From assembly GCA_963801055.1 (NCBI GenBank), contig CAWDDE010000003.1, forward strand, positions 310,001 through 374,000: a DNA stretch of 64,000 nt. Reading direction: 5' to 3'. Source of the DNA: DASUPK01 sp963801055 (GTDB taxonomy: Bacteria; Actinomycetota; Thermoleophilia; Solirubrobacterales; 70-9). The position numbers and the translations under genes are program-made. The notes under the pieces were generated by a model. It did not search any database. It was not told where the DNA came from and worked only from the letters and a program-made list of their open reading frames with translations. Of this stretch, positions 51,401 to 60,308 are shown piece by piece (within the stretch, counting starts at the first letter, position 1; every line of letters starts with the position of its first letter).

Positions 51401-52401
51401 CAGCTCACCGTCACGATCACCGCGGTGACCAGGATGTTGAGCGTCGCCAGCGGCAGCATCACCTTCCAGCCCAGCGACATCAGCTGGTCGTAGCGGAGCC
51501 GGGGCAGGGTCGCGCGGATCCAGATGAAGAAGGCGACCAGGGTGAGCGTCTTCAGCACCATCCAGATCGGGTCGAGCCAGCCGGGGCCGGGGCCCATCCA
51601 GCCGCCGAGGAAGAAGGTGACGGCGATCCCCGAGACGACGAACATCTCCAGGTACTCGGCGAGCAGGTAGGAGCCGAACCGCATCCCGCCGTACTCGGTC
51701 ATGTAGCCCTGCACGAGCTCAGCGTCCGCCTCGGGCAGGTCGAAGGGCGCGCGGTTCGTCTCGGCGAAGCCCGCGACCATGAAGATCAGGAAGCCGATGA
51801 TCTGGGGGACGATGTTCCAGATCGAGCCCTGGCCGTCGACGATGCTGGTCAGCGAGAGGGATCCGGTCATCATCACCACGCCGAGCAGGGCGAGGCCCAT
51901 CGAGACCTCGTAGGAGATCAACTGCGCGGCCGAGCGCATGGCGCCGAGGAAGCTGTACTTCGAGCCAGAGGACCAGCCGGCGAGCAGCAGGCCGTAGAAC
52001 GAGATCGAGCTGAAGGCGAAGAAGTAGAGGACCCCGATCGAGACGTCGATCCCGTAGAGCCCGATCCCATCCTGGACGTTGCCGAAGGGCAGGATCGCCA
52101 GGGTGATGATCCCCGAGAAGATCACGATCGCTGGGGCAATCGCATAGAGGAACGGCACGGCGGCCTGCGGCCTGAACATCTCCTTGCCGGCGAGCTTGAC
52201 GATGTCCGCCAGCGGCTGGACCAGCCCGACCGGGCCGACCCGGTTCGGGCCATAGCGGTTCTGGAAGCGGCCGATCAGCTTGCGCTCGACGACCGTCAGC
52301 ACCGGGACGATCAGGAAGACCCCGAGGAAGATGACGATCGACTTGACGACCATCACCCAGGTCGCCTCGACATAGTTGACGTCGGCGAGGGGGACGCTCA
52401 T
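51400..52401 (-). CDS. nuoH: NADH-quinone oxidoreductase subunit H
   Basis: A 333-residue membrane subunit that forms the quinone chamber with NuoB and NuoD. RFQNRYGPNRVGPVGLVQPLADIVKL near the start and FAETNRAPFDLPEADAELVQGYMTEY near residue 215 are the quinone-site loops. Eight helices are seen. Overlaps nuoG by four bases. Confidence 0.97.
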   Translation of the reverse strand: MSVPLADVNYVEATWVMVVKSIVIFLGVFLIVPVLTVVERKLIGRFQNRYGPNRVGPVGLVQPLADIVKLAGKEMFRPQAAVPFLYAIAPAIVIFSGIITLAILPFGNVQDGIGLYGIDVSIGVLYFFAFSSISFYGLLLAGWSSGSKYSFLGAMRSAAQLISYEVSMGLALLGVVMMTGSLSLTSIVDGQGSIWNIVPQIIGFLIFMVAGFAETNRAPFDLPEADAELVQGYMTEYGGMRFGSYLLAEYLEMFVVSGIAVTFFLGGWMGPGPGWLDPIWMVLKTLTLVAFFIWIRATLPRLRYDQLMSLGWKVMLPLATLNILVTAVIVTVS

Positions 52402-54837
52402 CGCTTCTCCACCTCGATTCGCGGCGCGACGCCGTTGGTCAGCAGGTTCGCGTTGGCCTCGTCCGTTCCCTCGATCAGGAAGGCCGCGCCCTCCCGCATC
52501 CGCTCGCGGATCGTGACGGTGGCCTCGACGCTGTGGCCGTTGACGGAGACCGTCACCTCGTCGCCGTTGGCGAGCTCGAGGCCTTCGGCGTCCTTGGCGG
52601 CCAGCTCCAGCTTCTGCTTCGGCATCAGGAAGCGGAGCGCCGGATTCCGCCCGGTCACGTCGGCGGCCCAGAGGTCGCGGTAGGTGCCGAGCAGGAGCCC
52701 CTCACCGTCAGCACTGTGGTCCGGCCGGGAGGTACTGCGCCTCTCGGCGGCCGGTGGAGTCCAGGACCGCCCCGGAGGCCTCTCGCCCCAGCGGATGCCC
52801 GTGCCGCCGATCTCCTCGTAGGTGAGGCCGTCGTAGAACGGGACCTCGGCGGTGAGGGCGGCGAAGACGTCCGCGGGCGCGTCGGCGCCGATACCGGCGC
52901 CGAGCTCGGCGGCGACCGCGTCGAGGAAGCGCCAGGCCGGGATCATCCCGTCGGGCAGCGGGACGTTGCGGCGGAGGCGCTGGAGGCGTCCCTCCGGATG
53001 GGTGACCGTCCCCTCCTTCTCGGCGTGGGTCTCGGCCGGGATGACGATGTCCGCGAGCCGGGTCGACTCGTCCTCGAAGGAGGCGACCGAGACCACGAAG
53101 CTGCCGGAGAGGGCCTTCCGCCAGCCGTCGGAGTCGGGGTGGGTGCGAACCGGGTCGGCGTTGACGAGCAGGAAGGCGCCGAGGTCGTGAGAGGCGAGGC
53201 CGTCCTTGATCTGGGCGCTGCCGCGGCCGCCGTCGATGCACACCAGGCCGGGCTTCGCGCCTGGCAGGCAGCCGGCCTCCCGCAGCCCGCGGGTGTTCGA
53301 CTCCTCCGGGACCTCGAGCAGGCCCGGCCCGATCCGCTTCTGCATGTCGAGCGCGTGCGAGCAGGCGTGCAGCGCGTCGACCGCGTCGGGATCGCGCCAG
53401 AGCCGCTCGCCCCAGACGATCACCTGGTCGGGGGCATCGCGCAGCGTCTTCGCGATCGACTTCGTCTCGCTCTCGAATGGCCCGCCGGCGTCGTAGCCAT
53501 CCGCACCGAGCGCTCCCGCCAGGGCGCGCAGGAATGAGGCCGCCTCACCCGGCGCGTAGCGGATCGCCTCCTCGGCACCGCCGTCGAGCGCCGCCGGCCG
53601 CTCCGAGGCGACCATCAGCTTCGCGCGGGCGCGCCGGACGGCCTTGCGGATCCGGAGGTCGAGGATCGGCATCTCCTGGAGCGGATCGACCCCGACCACC
53701 AGGATCGCGTCGGCGTGATCGAGGTCCGCCATTCGCGCGCTGTGATCCGGCCGGGACAGCTCTCCGAGCAGGGCGGGATCGACCGGGTTGGGGGAGCAGT
53801 CGACGTTCGAGGACCCGCCGGCCCGGACGATCCGCTGCGCGAGCCATCCCTCCTCGTTCGAGGTCCCGCCGCCGACAAGCGCCGCCGCGTTCTCGCCGGA
53901 GAGGCCAATTGCCTTCGCCACCCGGGAGACGGCCTCGTCCCAGCCGATCGGTGCTGAGGCTGCCATCGCCCGCGCGGATCATCGGCCGGGTGATCCGCTC
54001 GTCCGAGTTGAACATCTGGAAGGCGAAGCGACCCTTGTCGCAGAGCCAGCCGTCGTCCACTTCGACGTTGTCTCGTGCGTTCACCCTGAGGACGTGCTCG
54101 TCGCGTACGGTGAAGCCGACGTTGCACTGGCTCGGGCAGAGGGTGCAGATCGAGCCGGCCTGCTCGATGTCCCAGGGGCGCGCCCGGAAGCGGTAGGTGT
54201 AGGAGGTGAGCGCCCCGACGGGGCAGAGCTCGATGATGTTGCCGTGGAACGGGGCGATGTAGGGCCGCTCGTCGAAGGTGCCCACGAAGGTCTTGTCCCC
54301 TCGCTCGAGCAGCTGTAGCTGCTCGTCCTCTGCGACCTCCTGGCTGAAGCGGACGCAGCGGTAACAGAGGATGCAGCGCTCGCGGTCGATCGCCACCAGC
54401 GGCGAGAGCTCGAGCGGCTTCTGGAAGTGCCGCTTCCGGTCGGTGAAGCGGCTCTTCCCGGGGCCCCAGCCCATCGCGATGTCCTGCAGCGGGCACTCCC
54501 CGCCCTTGTCGCAGACCGGGCAGTCGAGCGGGTGGTTGATCAACAGGAACTCGACGACCGCGTTCTGTGCCTCCTTGACGCGGTCGGTCTGCGTGTAGAC
54601 AACCATCCCGTCGCGGACCGGCGTCGAGCACGCGGTCTGCAGCTTCGGCATCCCCTCGATCTCGACCAGGCACATCCGGCAGGCCCCCACCGGGTCCCCG
54701 AGCTTCGGGTCGTAGCAGAAGACCGGGATCTCGACGTCGCCCATCTTGGCCGCGTCGACGAGGATGGTTCCCTCGGGCGCGGTCACCTCGCGCCCGTCGA
54801 CGATCAGGCTGACCGCGTTGCGGATCGGGCGAGTCAT
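52398..54837 (-). CDS. nuoG: NADH-quinone oxidoreductase subunit G, with +1 frameshift
   Basis: The N-terminal 290 residues carry the electron-wire motifs: CRMCLVEIE (with the plant-type 2Fe-2S Cys), CPVCDKGGECPLQD, CILCYRCVRF and CTLCPSQCNVGF. At GDGSLSTDR, near 53965-53975, the frame ends and the molybdopterin-fold part resumes one base over as APIGWDEAVSRVAKAIGLSG to 52398. The locus is 2440 bases (3n+1); removing one base in GGCAGCCTCAGCACCG gives an 812-residue protein of normal length. The remainder ends with the C-terminal beta domain (AKDAEGLELANGDEVTVSVN). Labelled CDS because the operon is otherwise intact and an assembly error is the simplest cause. Confidence 0.9.
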
Positions 54838-56114
54838 GCTGCCAGCGCCTCCGGGAGGCCGCCCTCGATCGCCTCCATGAACTCGTCACGGAACTTCTGC
54901 ACCATCGACCCCACCGGCATCGCCATCGAGTCGCCGAGCACGCAGAGGCAGTTGCCGATGATGTTCGTCTGCACCGAGGCGGTGGTCTCGAGGTCGATCG
55001 GCGTCGCCTCACCGCGGATCATCCGCTCGAGCATCTTCACCGTCCAGTTGGTCCCCTCCCGGCAGGGCGAGCACTTGCCGCAGGACTCGTGGTGGTAGAA
55101 GCGCGCCGTCCGCAGCGCCAGCTCGACGATGCTGGTGCTGTCGTCGAAGACGATGATCGAGCCCGAGCCGAGCATCGACCCCGCCTCGGCCATCGCCTCG
55201 AAGCTGTAGGGCAGGTCGAGCGCCTCGTCCGGGAGGAGCACGGGCGAGGAGGAACCGCCGGGGAAGAGGCCCTTGGTCTCGCGGCCGTCGAGCGGGCCGC
55301 CAGCGAGGTCGTAGATCAGGCCCCTGGTCGGGACGCCGAGCTCGACCTCGTAGTTGCCGGGCCTCTTCACGTCGCCGGATACCGAGACGACCTTGGTCCC
55401 CGGCGACTGCTCGGTACCGAAGCTCCTGAACCAATCCGCGCCGTTGGCGACGATGTGCGGGACGTACGAGAGCGTCTCGACGTTGTTGATCAGGGTCGGC
55501 CCGTCGTAGAGGCCCTGGACGGCCGGGAAGGGAGGCTTGAGGCGCGGGTTGCCGCGCTTGCCCTCGAGCGAGTCGAGCAGCGCCGTTTCCTCGCCGCAGA
55601 TGTAGGCGCCCGCGCCGCGATGCACGACCAGCTCGACCTGCTTCCCGGTGCCGATCACATCCTCTCCGAGGAAGGCCGCCTCGTACGCCTCCTCGACGGC
55701 CCGCTCGAGGATGTGGGCCTGCAGGTCGTACTCGCCGCGGACGAAGATGAAGCAGCGGTTCGCGCCGGCGGCGCGGGCGGCGATGACGATCCCTTCGATC
55801 AGCTGGTGCGGGTTCTTCTGCATCAGCTCGCGGTCCTTGAAGGCGCCGGGCTCCGACTCGTCGGCGTTGCAGCAGAGGTACTTGTCCATGTCCCCGCGTG
55901 GCAGGAACGAGGCCTTCTTTCCCATCGAGAAGCCGGCGCCCCCGCGTCCCCGCAACCCGGATCTCTCGAGCTCCTTGAGGACCTCCTCCGAGGTCATCTG
56001 CTTATACGCCTTCTCGATCGACCGGTAGCCGCCGAGCCGGCGGTAGGTCTCGATCGAGGTCAGCCCGGGCTCGTCGATGTTGCGGAAGAGCACGCGGGTC
56101 TCCCGGACCGCCAT
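54834..56114 (-). CDS. nuoF: NADH-quinone oxidoreductase subunit F
   Basis: A 426-residue subunit that binds NADH and FMN. RGRGGAGFSMGKKASF is the FMN/NADH glycine loop, YLCCNADESEPGAFKDRELM the FMN site, GAGAYICGEETALLDSLEGK the NADH site, and HHESCGKCSPCREGTNW plus the later Cys in IIGNCLCVLGD hold cluster N3. ATG at 56114 overlaps nuoE by TGATG. Overlaps nuoG by four bases. Confidence 0.97.
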   Translation of the reverse strand: MAVRETRVLFRNIDEPGLTSIETYRRLGGYRSIEKAYKQMTSEEVLKELERSGLRGRGGAGFSMGKKASFLPRGDMDKYLCCNADESEPGAFKDRELMQKNPHQLIEGIVIAARAAGANRCFIFVRGEYDLQAHILERAVEEAYEAAFLGEDVIGTGKQVELVVHRGAGAYICGEETALLDSLEGKRGNPRLKPPFPAVQGLYDGPTLINNVETLSYVPHIVANGADWFRSFGTEQSPGTKVVSVSGDVKRPGNYEVELGVPTRGLIYDLAGGPLDGRETKGLFPGGSSSPVLLPDEALDLPYSFEAMAEAGSMLGSGSIIVFDDSTSIVELALRTARFYHHESCGKCSPCREGTNWTVKMLERMIRGEATPIDLETTASVQTNIIGNCLCVLGDSMAMPVGSMVQKFRDEFMEAIEGGLPEALAA

Positions 56115-56863
56115 CAGCCGCCCTCCCTCGGGTCCGGGCCGCCCGCGGCGCCGCGGTTCTCCAGGCGCTTGTCCGGCAGCACGTCTCCGCCGGACCTGAG
56201 CTGCTCGACGGCCGCCTCCGCGTCTTCCTCGGTGAGCGGCCCGTAATAGCGCTCGTCGATTGAGGCCATCGGGGCGAGGTCGCATCCGCCGAGGCATTCG
56301 AAGCCCCGAACGAAGAGCTCGCCGTCCTCGGACGTCCCCTGGCCCTGCATCCCGGCCGTCTGGCAGAACGCCTCGAGCAGGCGGTCCGCGCCGCGCAGCC
56401 AGCAGCTGATGTTTGTGCAGACGAGCACCTGGTGCTCGCCCTGCGGCTCGAGCCGGAAGAGGTCGTAGAAGCTCGCCACCGACTGCAGGTAGCCGGGGGT
56501 GACGCCCATTACCGCAGCCGCCTGGTTGATTCCCTCCGGCGTGCACCAGCCGTAACGCCGCTGCACCGCCCAGAGTGCCGGCATCGCCGCCGAGCGCATG
56601 CGCGGGTAGCGCTTCATCGCCCGACGGATCTCCTCCGCCAGCGCCTTCGGAACCTCCACCTCGGCGGGCTCGGGGACTGGGGCCGGCTCGCCGTGCGGCT
56701 CGCGCTGCTCGTGGGTCGCCTCGAGGACCTCGATCTCATCGGGCGGAATGTCGACCCCGACCAGCTCCTGTTCGTCGGGCATCGGCGGCGGCTCCGGCGC
56801 GTCCAGGATGTGCCCCGGATCGACGGTCCAGGGGCGCTTCCCCTTCGGGATAAGCGGGCTCAC
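56114..56863 (-). CDS. nuoE: NADH-quinone oxidoreductase subunit E, with N-terminal extension
   Basis: The C-terminal 160 residues are a normal NuoE thioredoxin-like ferredoxin: RYPRMRSAAMPALWAVQRRY, GVTPGYLQSVASFYDLFRL and the N1a ligands CTNISC and CLGGC. In front is an acidic, Pro/Glu-rich extension of about 85 residues (DAPEPPPMPDEQELVGVDIP, REPHGEPAPVPEPAEVEVP) that NuoE usually lacks. GTG at 56863 overlaps the nuoD stop by GTGA; a later start would lose this extension but also the overlap. Confidence 0.93.
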   Translation of the reverse strand: MSPLIPKGKRPWTVDPGHILDAPEPPPMPDEQELVGVDIPPDEIEVLEATHEQREPHGEPAPVPEPAEVEVPKALAEEIRRAMKRYPRMRSAAMPALWAVQRRYGWCTPEGINQAAAVMGVTPGYLQSVASFYDLFRLEPQGEHQVLVCTNISCWLRGADRLLEAFCQTAGMQGQGTSEDGELFVRGFECLGGCDLAPMASIDERYYGPLTEEDAEAAVEQLRSGGDVLPDKRLENRGAAGGPDPREGG

Positions 56864-58167
56864 CGGTCGACCCCCCCGATGATCGGGTCGAGCATCCCCA
56901 GGTTCTGGATCAGGTCGGCGATCAGCCCACCCACGGACATGTCGCGGAGGGACTGCAGGTTGACGAACGAGGGGTCGCGGAAGTGGACGCGTGCGGGCTT
57001 CGATGAGCCGTCCGCCAGAACGAAGCAGCCGAGCTCGCCGCGAGGACTCTCGATCGAGTAGTAGAGCTCGCCGGGCGGCACCCGGAAGCCCTCCGTGACC
57101 AGCTTGAAGTGATGGATCAACGCCTCCATCGAGGTGGGGAGCTCGTCCCGCGGCGGCAGCACGTACTTGCGGTCGTCCGAGATCCACGGGCCCGCGGGCA
57201 GACCGTCGAGCGCCTGCTCGATGATCCTCACCGACTCGCGCATCTCCTGCAGCCGAACGCGATAGCGGTCGTAGCCGTCGCCGACGGTCCCGACAGGGAT
57301 CTGGAAGTCGAAGTCGCCGTACGCCAGGTAGGGATCGACCTTGCGAAGGTCCCAGGGCTCGCCCGCGGCGCGCAGCAGCGGACCCGTGACCCCCAGCTCC
57401 AGCAGGCGCTCTCGGGAGACGATCCCGACGTCTCGCGTCCGGCGGAGGAAGATCTCGTTCCGGTCGAGCAGGGCCTCGTACTGGTCGATCCGGCTCGGCA
57501 TCGCCGCGCAGAACTCCCGGACCTTCTGCTCGAAACCGAGCGGGATGTCCTCGAAGACCCCGCCGACCTGGAAGTAGCGCGTGTGCATCCGCTGGCCCGA
57601 CGACATCTCGAACAGGTCGAGGACCCGGTCCCGCTCGCGGAAGCAGTACCAGAGCATCGAGATCGCGCCGAGGTCGAGCGCCGTCGTGCCCAGCCAGACC
57701 AGGTGCGACATGATCCGGTTGAGCTCCATGTGGAGGACGCGGAGGTACTGCGCCCGGGGCGGTATCTCCAGCTCCAGCAGGCGCTCGACGCAGCCGCAGA
57801 AGGCCTCCATCTGGAAGAAATAGGAGAGATAGTCCATCCGCTCGACGAACGGGATGACCTTCCAGTAGCTCTTGTCCTCGCACGACTTCTCGATCCCGGT
57901 GTGGAGGTAGCCCATCACTGGCTTCAGCTCGATCACCCGCTCGCCCTGCAAGGTCACGATCAGTCGCAGCACCCCGTGAGTCGCAGGGTGGTGCGGCCCC
58001 ATGTTGATCGTCAGGACCTCCTGCTCCGGCTCGAGGCCCGGCCCTTCGAGCTCCTGCTCGGCGAGCTCCGCGGTCTGCTCCGCCAGCCGCGCCGAGGGGT
58101 CTTCGGTAAAAGGGTCAACGCCCCGCTCGGTGATATCCGCTTCGTCTCTGAAGGTCTCGTCCCCCAT
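56860..58167 (-). CDS. nuoD: NADH-quinone oxidoreductase subunit D
   Basis: A 435-residue 49-kDa-type subunit. INMGPHHPATHGVLRLIVTL is the quinone-site loop, MGYLHTGIEKSCEDKSYWKV and RMDYLSYFFQMEAFCGCVER follow, and the C-terminus has ESPRGELGCFVLADG and DMSVGGLIADLIQNLGMLDP. A 55-residue acidic lead precedes the fold. ATG at 58167 overlaps the nuoC stop (ATGA). Confidence 0.97.
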   Translation of the reverse strand: MGDETFRDEADITERGVDPFTEDPSARLAEQTAELAEQELEGPGLEPEQEVLTINMGPHHPATHGVLRLIVTLQGERVIELKPVMGYLHTGIEKSCEDKSYWKVIPFVERMDYLSYFFQMEAFCGCVERLLELEIPPRAQYLRVLHMELNRIMSHLVWLGTTALDLGAISMLWYCFRERDRVLDLFEMSSGQRMHTRYFQVGGVFEDIPLGFEQKVREFCAAMPSRIDQYEALLDRNEIFLRRTRDVGIVSRERLLELGVTGPLLRAAGEPWDLRKVDPYLAYGDFDFQIPVGTVGDGYDRYRVRLQEMRESVRIIEQALDGLPAGPWISDDRKYVLPPRDELPTSMEALIHHFKLVTEGFRVPPGELYYSIESPRGELGCFVLADGSSKPARVHFRDPSFVNLQSLRDMSVGGLIADLIQNLGMLDPIIGGVDR

Positions 58168-58727
58168 CACTCGAACCACCAGGGGGCTTCGATCTCGTTG
58201 TACGTGTAGAGCACAGGCTCGCCCCCGATCGGGAAGTCGCGGCGCTGCGGCCAGCCCTCGTAGTCCTCGGGCATAGCGATGCGGCGCAGATCGGGGTGGC
58301 CGCGGAAGACGATTCCGAAGAAGTCGTAGGCCTCGCGCTCCTGGAACTCGGCGGTCGGGTAGAGGGCCACGCACGAGTCCAGCTCAGGGAGCTTCTCCTC
58401 GGCGGAGGCCCCGGTGGATCCATCGCCTGCCGCGGGATCCTCGAGCAGCGCCTTGACGTTGATCCGCTCCACCCGCTCGCGGCAGAGCAGCTCATAGTGG
58501 ACCGCGAAACGGGGTGTGGCGGGCAGATAATCCGCGGCGTGCAGGCTGGAGAGAAATTCGTAGCCCTGGTCGTCGCGGTCGCGCAGCCAGCTGAGCGCGT
58601 GGAGGATGCCGTCGGGATTGACGATCAGCATCGCGCGATCGTGCTCGAAGGCGGTCTCGACGACGGTTCCCTGCCGGCCCTCCTCGATGCCCTGGGCGAT
58701 CAGCTCGAGGCCGGGGGCGTCAGGCAT
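58167..58727 (-). CDS. nuoC: NADH-quinone oxidoreductase subunit C
   Basis: A 186-residue 30-kDa-type subunit. FLSSLHAADYLPATPRFAVH, VALYPTAEFQEREAYDFFGIVFRGHPDLRRIAMPEDYEGWPQRRDFP is the signature block at the NuoD interface. ATG at 58727 overlaps nuoB by eight bases. The extra stretch LEDPAAGDGSTGASAEEKLP is a small loop insertion before the core. Confidence 0.95.
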   Translation of the reverse strand: MPDAPGLELIAQGIEEGRQGTVVETAFEHDRAMLIVNPDGILHALSWLRDRDDQGYEFLSSLHAADYLPATPRFAVHYELLCRERVERINVKALLEDPAAGDGSTGASAEEKLPELDSCVALYPTAEFQEREAYDFFGIVFRGHPDLRRIAMPEDYEGWPQRRDFPIGGEPVLYTYNEIEAPWWFE

Positions 58728-59385
58728 CCCTGTGCTCCTTGACGGCCTCGGCCGCACGCTCGATCGCCTCGGGCGTCGGCTCGCCCGGCTCGAACCGCGC
58801 CCACTCCTCGGTGCCGATCGCGTTGTAGCGCTGGCGCCAGCCGAGATCCGGCTCGCCGCGGACAAGCCGCTGCAGCTTGTTGAAGCCGTGCAGTACCGCC
58901 TCCGGCCGCGGCGGACACCCCGGGACATGAATGTCGACCGGCATGAACTTGTCGGCGCCCTGGACGACGGCGTAGTTGGCGAACATGCCTCCGGACGACG
59001 AGCAGGCTCCCATCGCCATCACCCACTTCGGTTCGAGCATCTGGTCGTAGACACGGCGGACGACCGGCGCCATCTTGATCGAGACCCGGCCCGAGAGGAT
59101 CAACAGATCCGCCTGCCGCGGGGTGGCCCGGAACGCCTCGGCCCCGAAGCGGGCGATGTCGTAGCGCGAGGTGACCAGCGAGATCTGCTCGATGGCGCAG
59201 CAAGCCAGCCCGAAGGTGAGAGGGAAAATGGCGTTTGCCCGTCCCCAGTTGAGCGCCTTCTCGAGCGTGGTGGTGAGCAGTCGCTCCTCGACGTACTGCT
59301 CGAGATCTTTTCCCTCGAGGTCTCCGCGAAGGAGTTCGCGGGCGCGCAGCTGGCGGACTCGGAGGCTCTCCCTCTCTACTTCCAA
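58720..59385 (-). CDS. nuoB: NADH-quinone oxidoreductase subunit B
   Basis: A 221-residue subunit that holds cluster N2. The Cys ligands are in FGLACCAIEQISL, VMAMGACSSSGGMF and HVPGCPPRPEAVLHG. TTG at 59385 overlaps the end of nuoA by ten bases and gives a 45-residue lead (EVERESLRVRQLRARELLRG) before the conserved fold. A C-terminal helical tail (TPEAIERAAEAVKEHRDA) is extra. Confidence 0.96.
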   Translation of the reverse strand: MEVERESLRVRQLRARELLRGDLEGKDLEQYVEERLLTTTLEKALNWGRANAIFPLTFGLACCAIEQISLVTSRYDIARFGAEAFRATPRQADLLILSGRVSIKMAPVVRRVYDQMLEPKWVMAMGACSSSGGMFANYAVVQGADKFMPVDIHVPGCPPRPEAVLHGFNKLQRLVRGEPDLGWRQRYNAIGTEEWARFEPGEPTPEAIERAAEAVKEHRDA

Positions 59386-59735
59386 TCGAGCGCCCCTCGA
59401 CGCCAGACGAAGATCAGGGCGACGAGCAACAGCACGACGAAGACGAGGATCTCCACCAGCACGAAGACGCTCTTGGTCGCATGGACGAGGACGCCGACCG
59501 GGTAGAGGAAGACGACCTCGATGTCGAAGAGGATGAAGAGCATCGCGATCATGTAGAAGCTCACGCCGAAGCGGAAGGTGCGGGTGATGTGGGAGGGAAG
59601 CCCGCACTCGTAGGGCTGCCGCTTGATCGGGTTCGGGCGACGCGGACCGATCACCCCGTTCAGCAGTGCGAATGCGCCTCCCACGATGATCCCTAGGCCG
59701 GCGAACACGAGGACGGGGAGATAGCTCTGAAGCAC
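59376..59735 (-). CDS. nuoA: NADH-quinone oxidoreductase subunit A
   Basis: A 119-residue subunit with three helices; KRQPYECGLPSHITRTFRFG holds the loop Cys of the quinone site, and FYMIAMLFILFDIEVVFLYP is the second helix with its Asp and Glu. First gene of the 14-gene operon. GTG start. A TATAAG element on the minus strand at 59748-59753 lies so close that the mRNA could begin almost at the start codon. Confidence 0.95.
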   Translation of the reverse strand: MLQSYLPVLVFAGLGIIVGGAFALLNGVIGPRRPNPIKRQPYECGLPSHITRTFRFGVSFYMIAMLFILFDIEVVFLYPVGVLVHATKSVFVLVEILVFVVLLLVALIFVWRRGALDWK

Positions 59736-59871
59736 GATCCGTTTCGTCTTATACCACCGCGACCCCGACTTTGTAGCAAGGTGTTACATAGTGCTTTTCC
59801 GCATCAGCAAGCGGAATTCCGACCCTTTCTGGCGGCTTTGGGTCGGGGACAGGGCCTAAGCTCCCGCGCCC

Positions 59872-60303
59872 GTGCCGGAAGTCCATCTCGTAGTTGGCGT
59901 CTGCCTGATCGCCGCCAACCTGGTGGCCGGGGTCTGGGGCGGGTACTCCTGGCTCGAGCGCCGCCCGTCGGTCGGCTTCTGGTACGCGCTGCGGCTCGCC
60001 CAGGCGACGGTGATCCTCCAGACCCTCCTCGGGCTCCTGCTCGTGTTCACCGGCCACCACGCGGACGAGCTGCACATCCTCTACGGCGTGCTGCCGCTCG
60101 TTGTCTCCCTGCTGGCGGAGGTGGTCAGGTTGGGCTCGGCGTCGCAGGAGCTCGGCGATCTCGACATCCACTCGCTGCCGCCCGGCCGCCAGACCGAGAT
60201 CGCGCTGGCGATCTTCCGCCGCGACACTGGCATTATGGCCACGGCATGTTTGGTGATCTTCCTACTTGCGCTGCGCGCGGCGGGGACCAGTTCGGCGTTC
60301 TAG
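59872..60303 (+). CDS. Four-helix membrane protein, 143 aa
   Basis: Four hydrophobic helices are seen (HLVVGVCLIAANLVAGVWGG, ATVILQTLLGLLLVFTGHH, ILYGVLPLVVSLLAEVVRLG and MATACLVIFLLALRAAG), with two His in the second loop (GHHADELH). Unknown function; possibly related to small respiratory membrane proteins, as it is divergent from nuoA. GTG start. Confidence 0.7.
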   Translation: MPEVHLVVGVCLIAANLVAGVWGGYSWLERRPSVGFWYALRLAQATVILQTLLGLLLVFTGHHADELHILYGVLPLVVSLLAEVVRLGSASQELGDLDIHSLPPGRQTEIALAIFRRDTGIMATACLVIFLLALRAAGTSSAF

Positions 60304-60308
60304 CCGTG

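Noticed and set aside
52709..53760. SRPDHSA encoded twice in nuoG (near 52715 and 53750), with 18 of 20 bases matching
   Set aside because: Too short to call a repeat; the segments lie in different parts of the protein and could match by chance in biased sequence.
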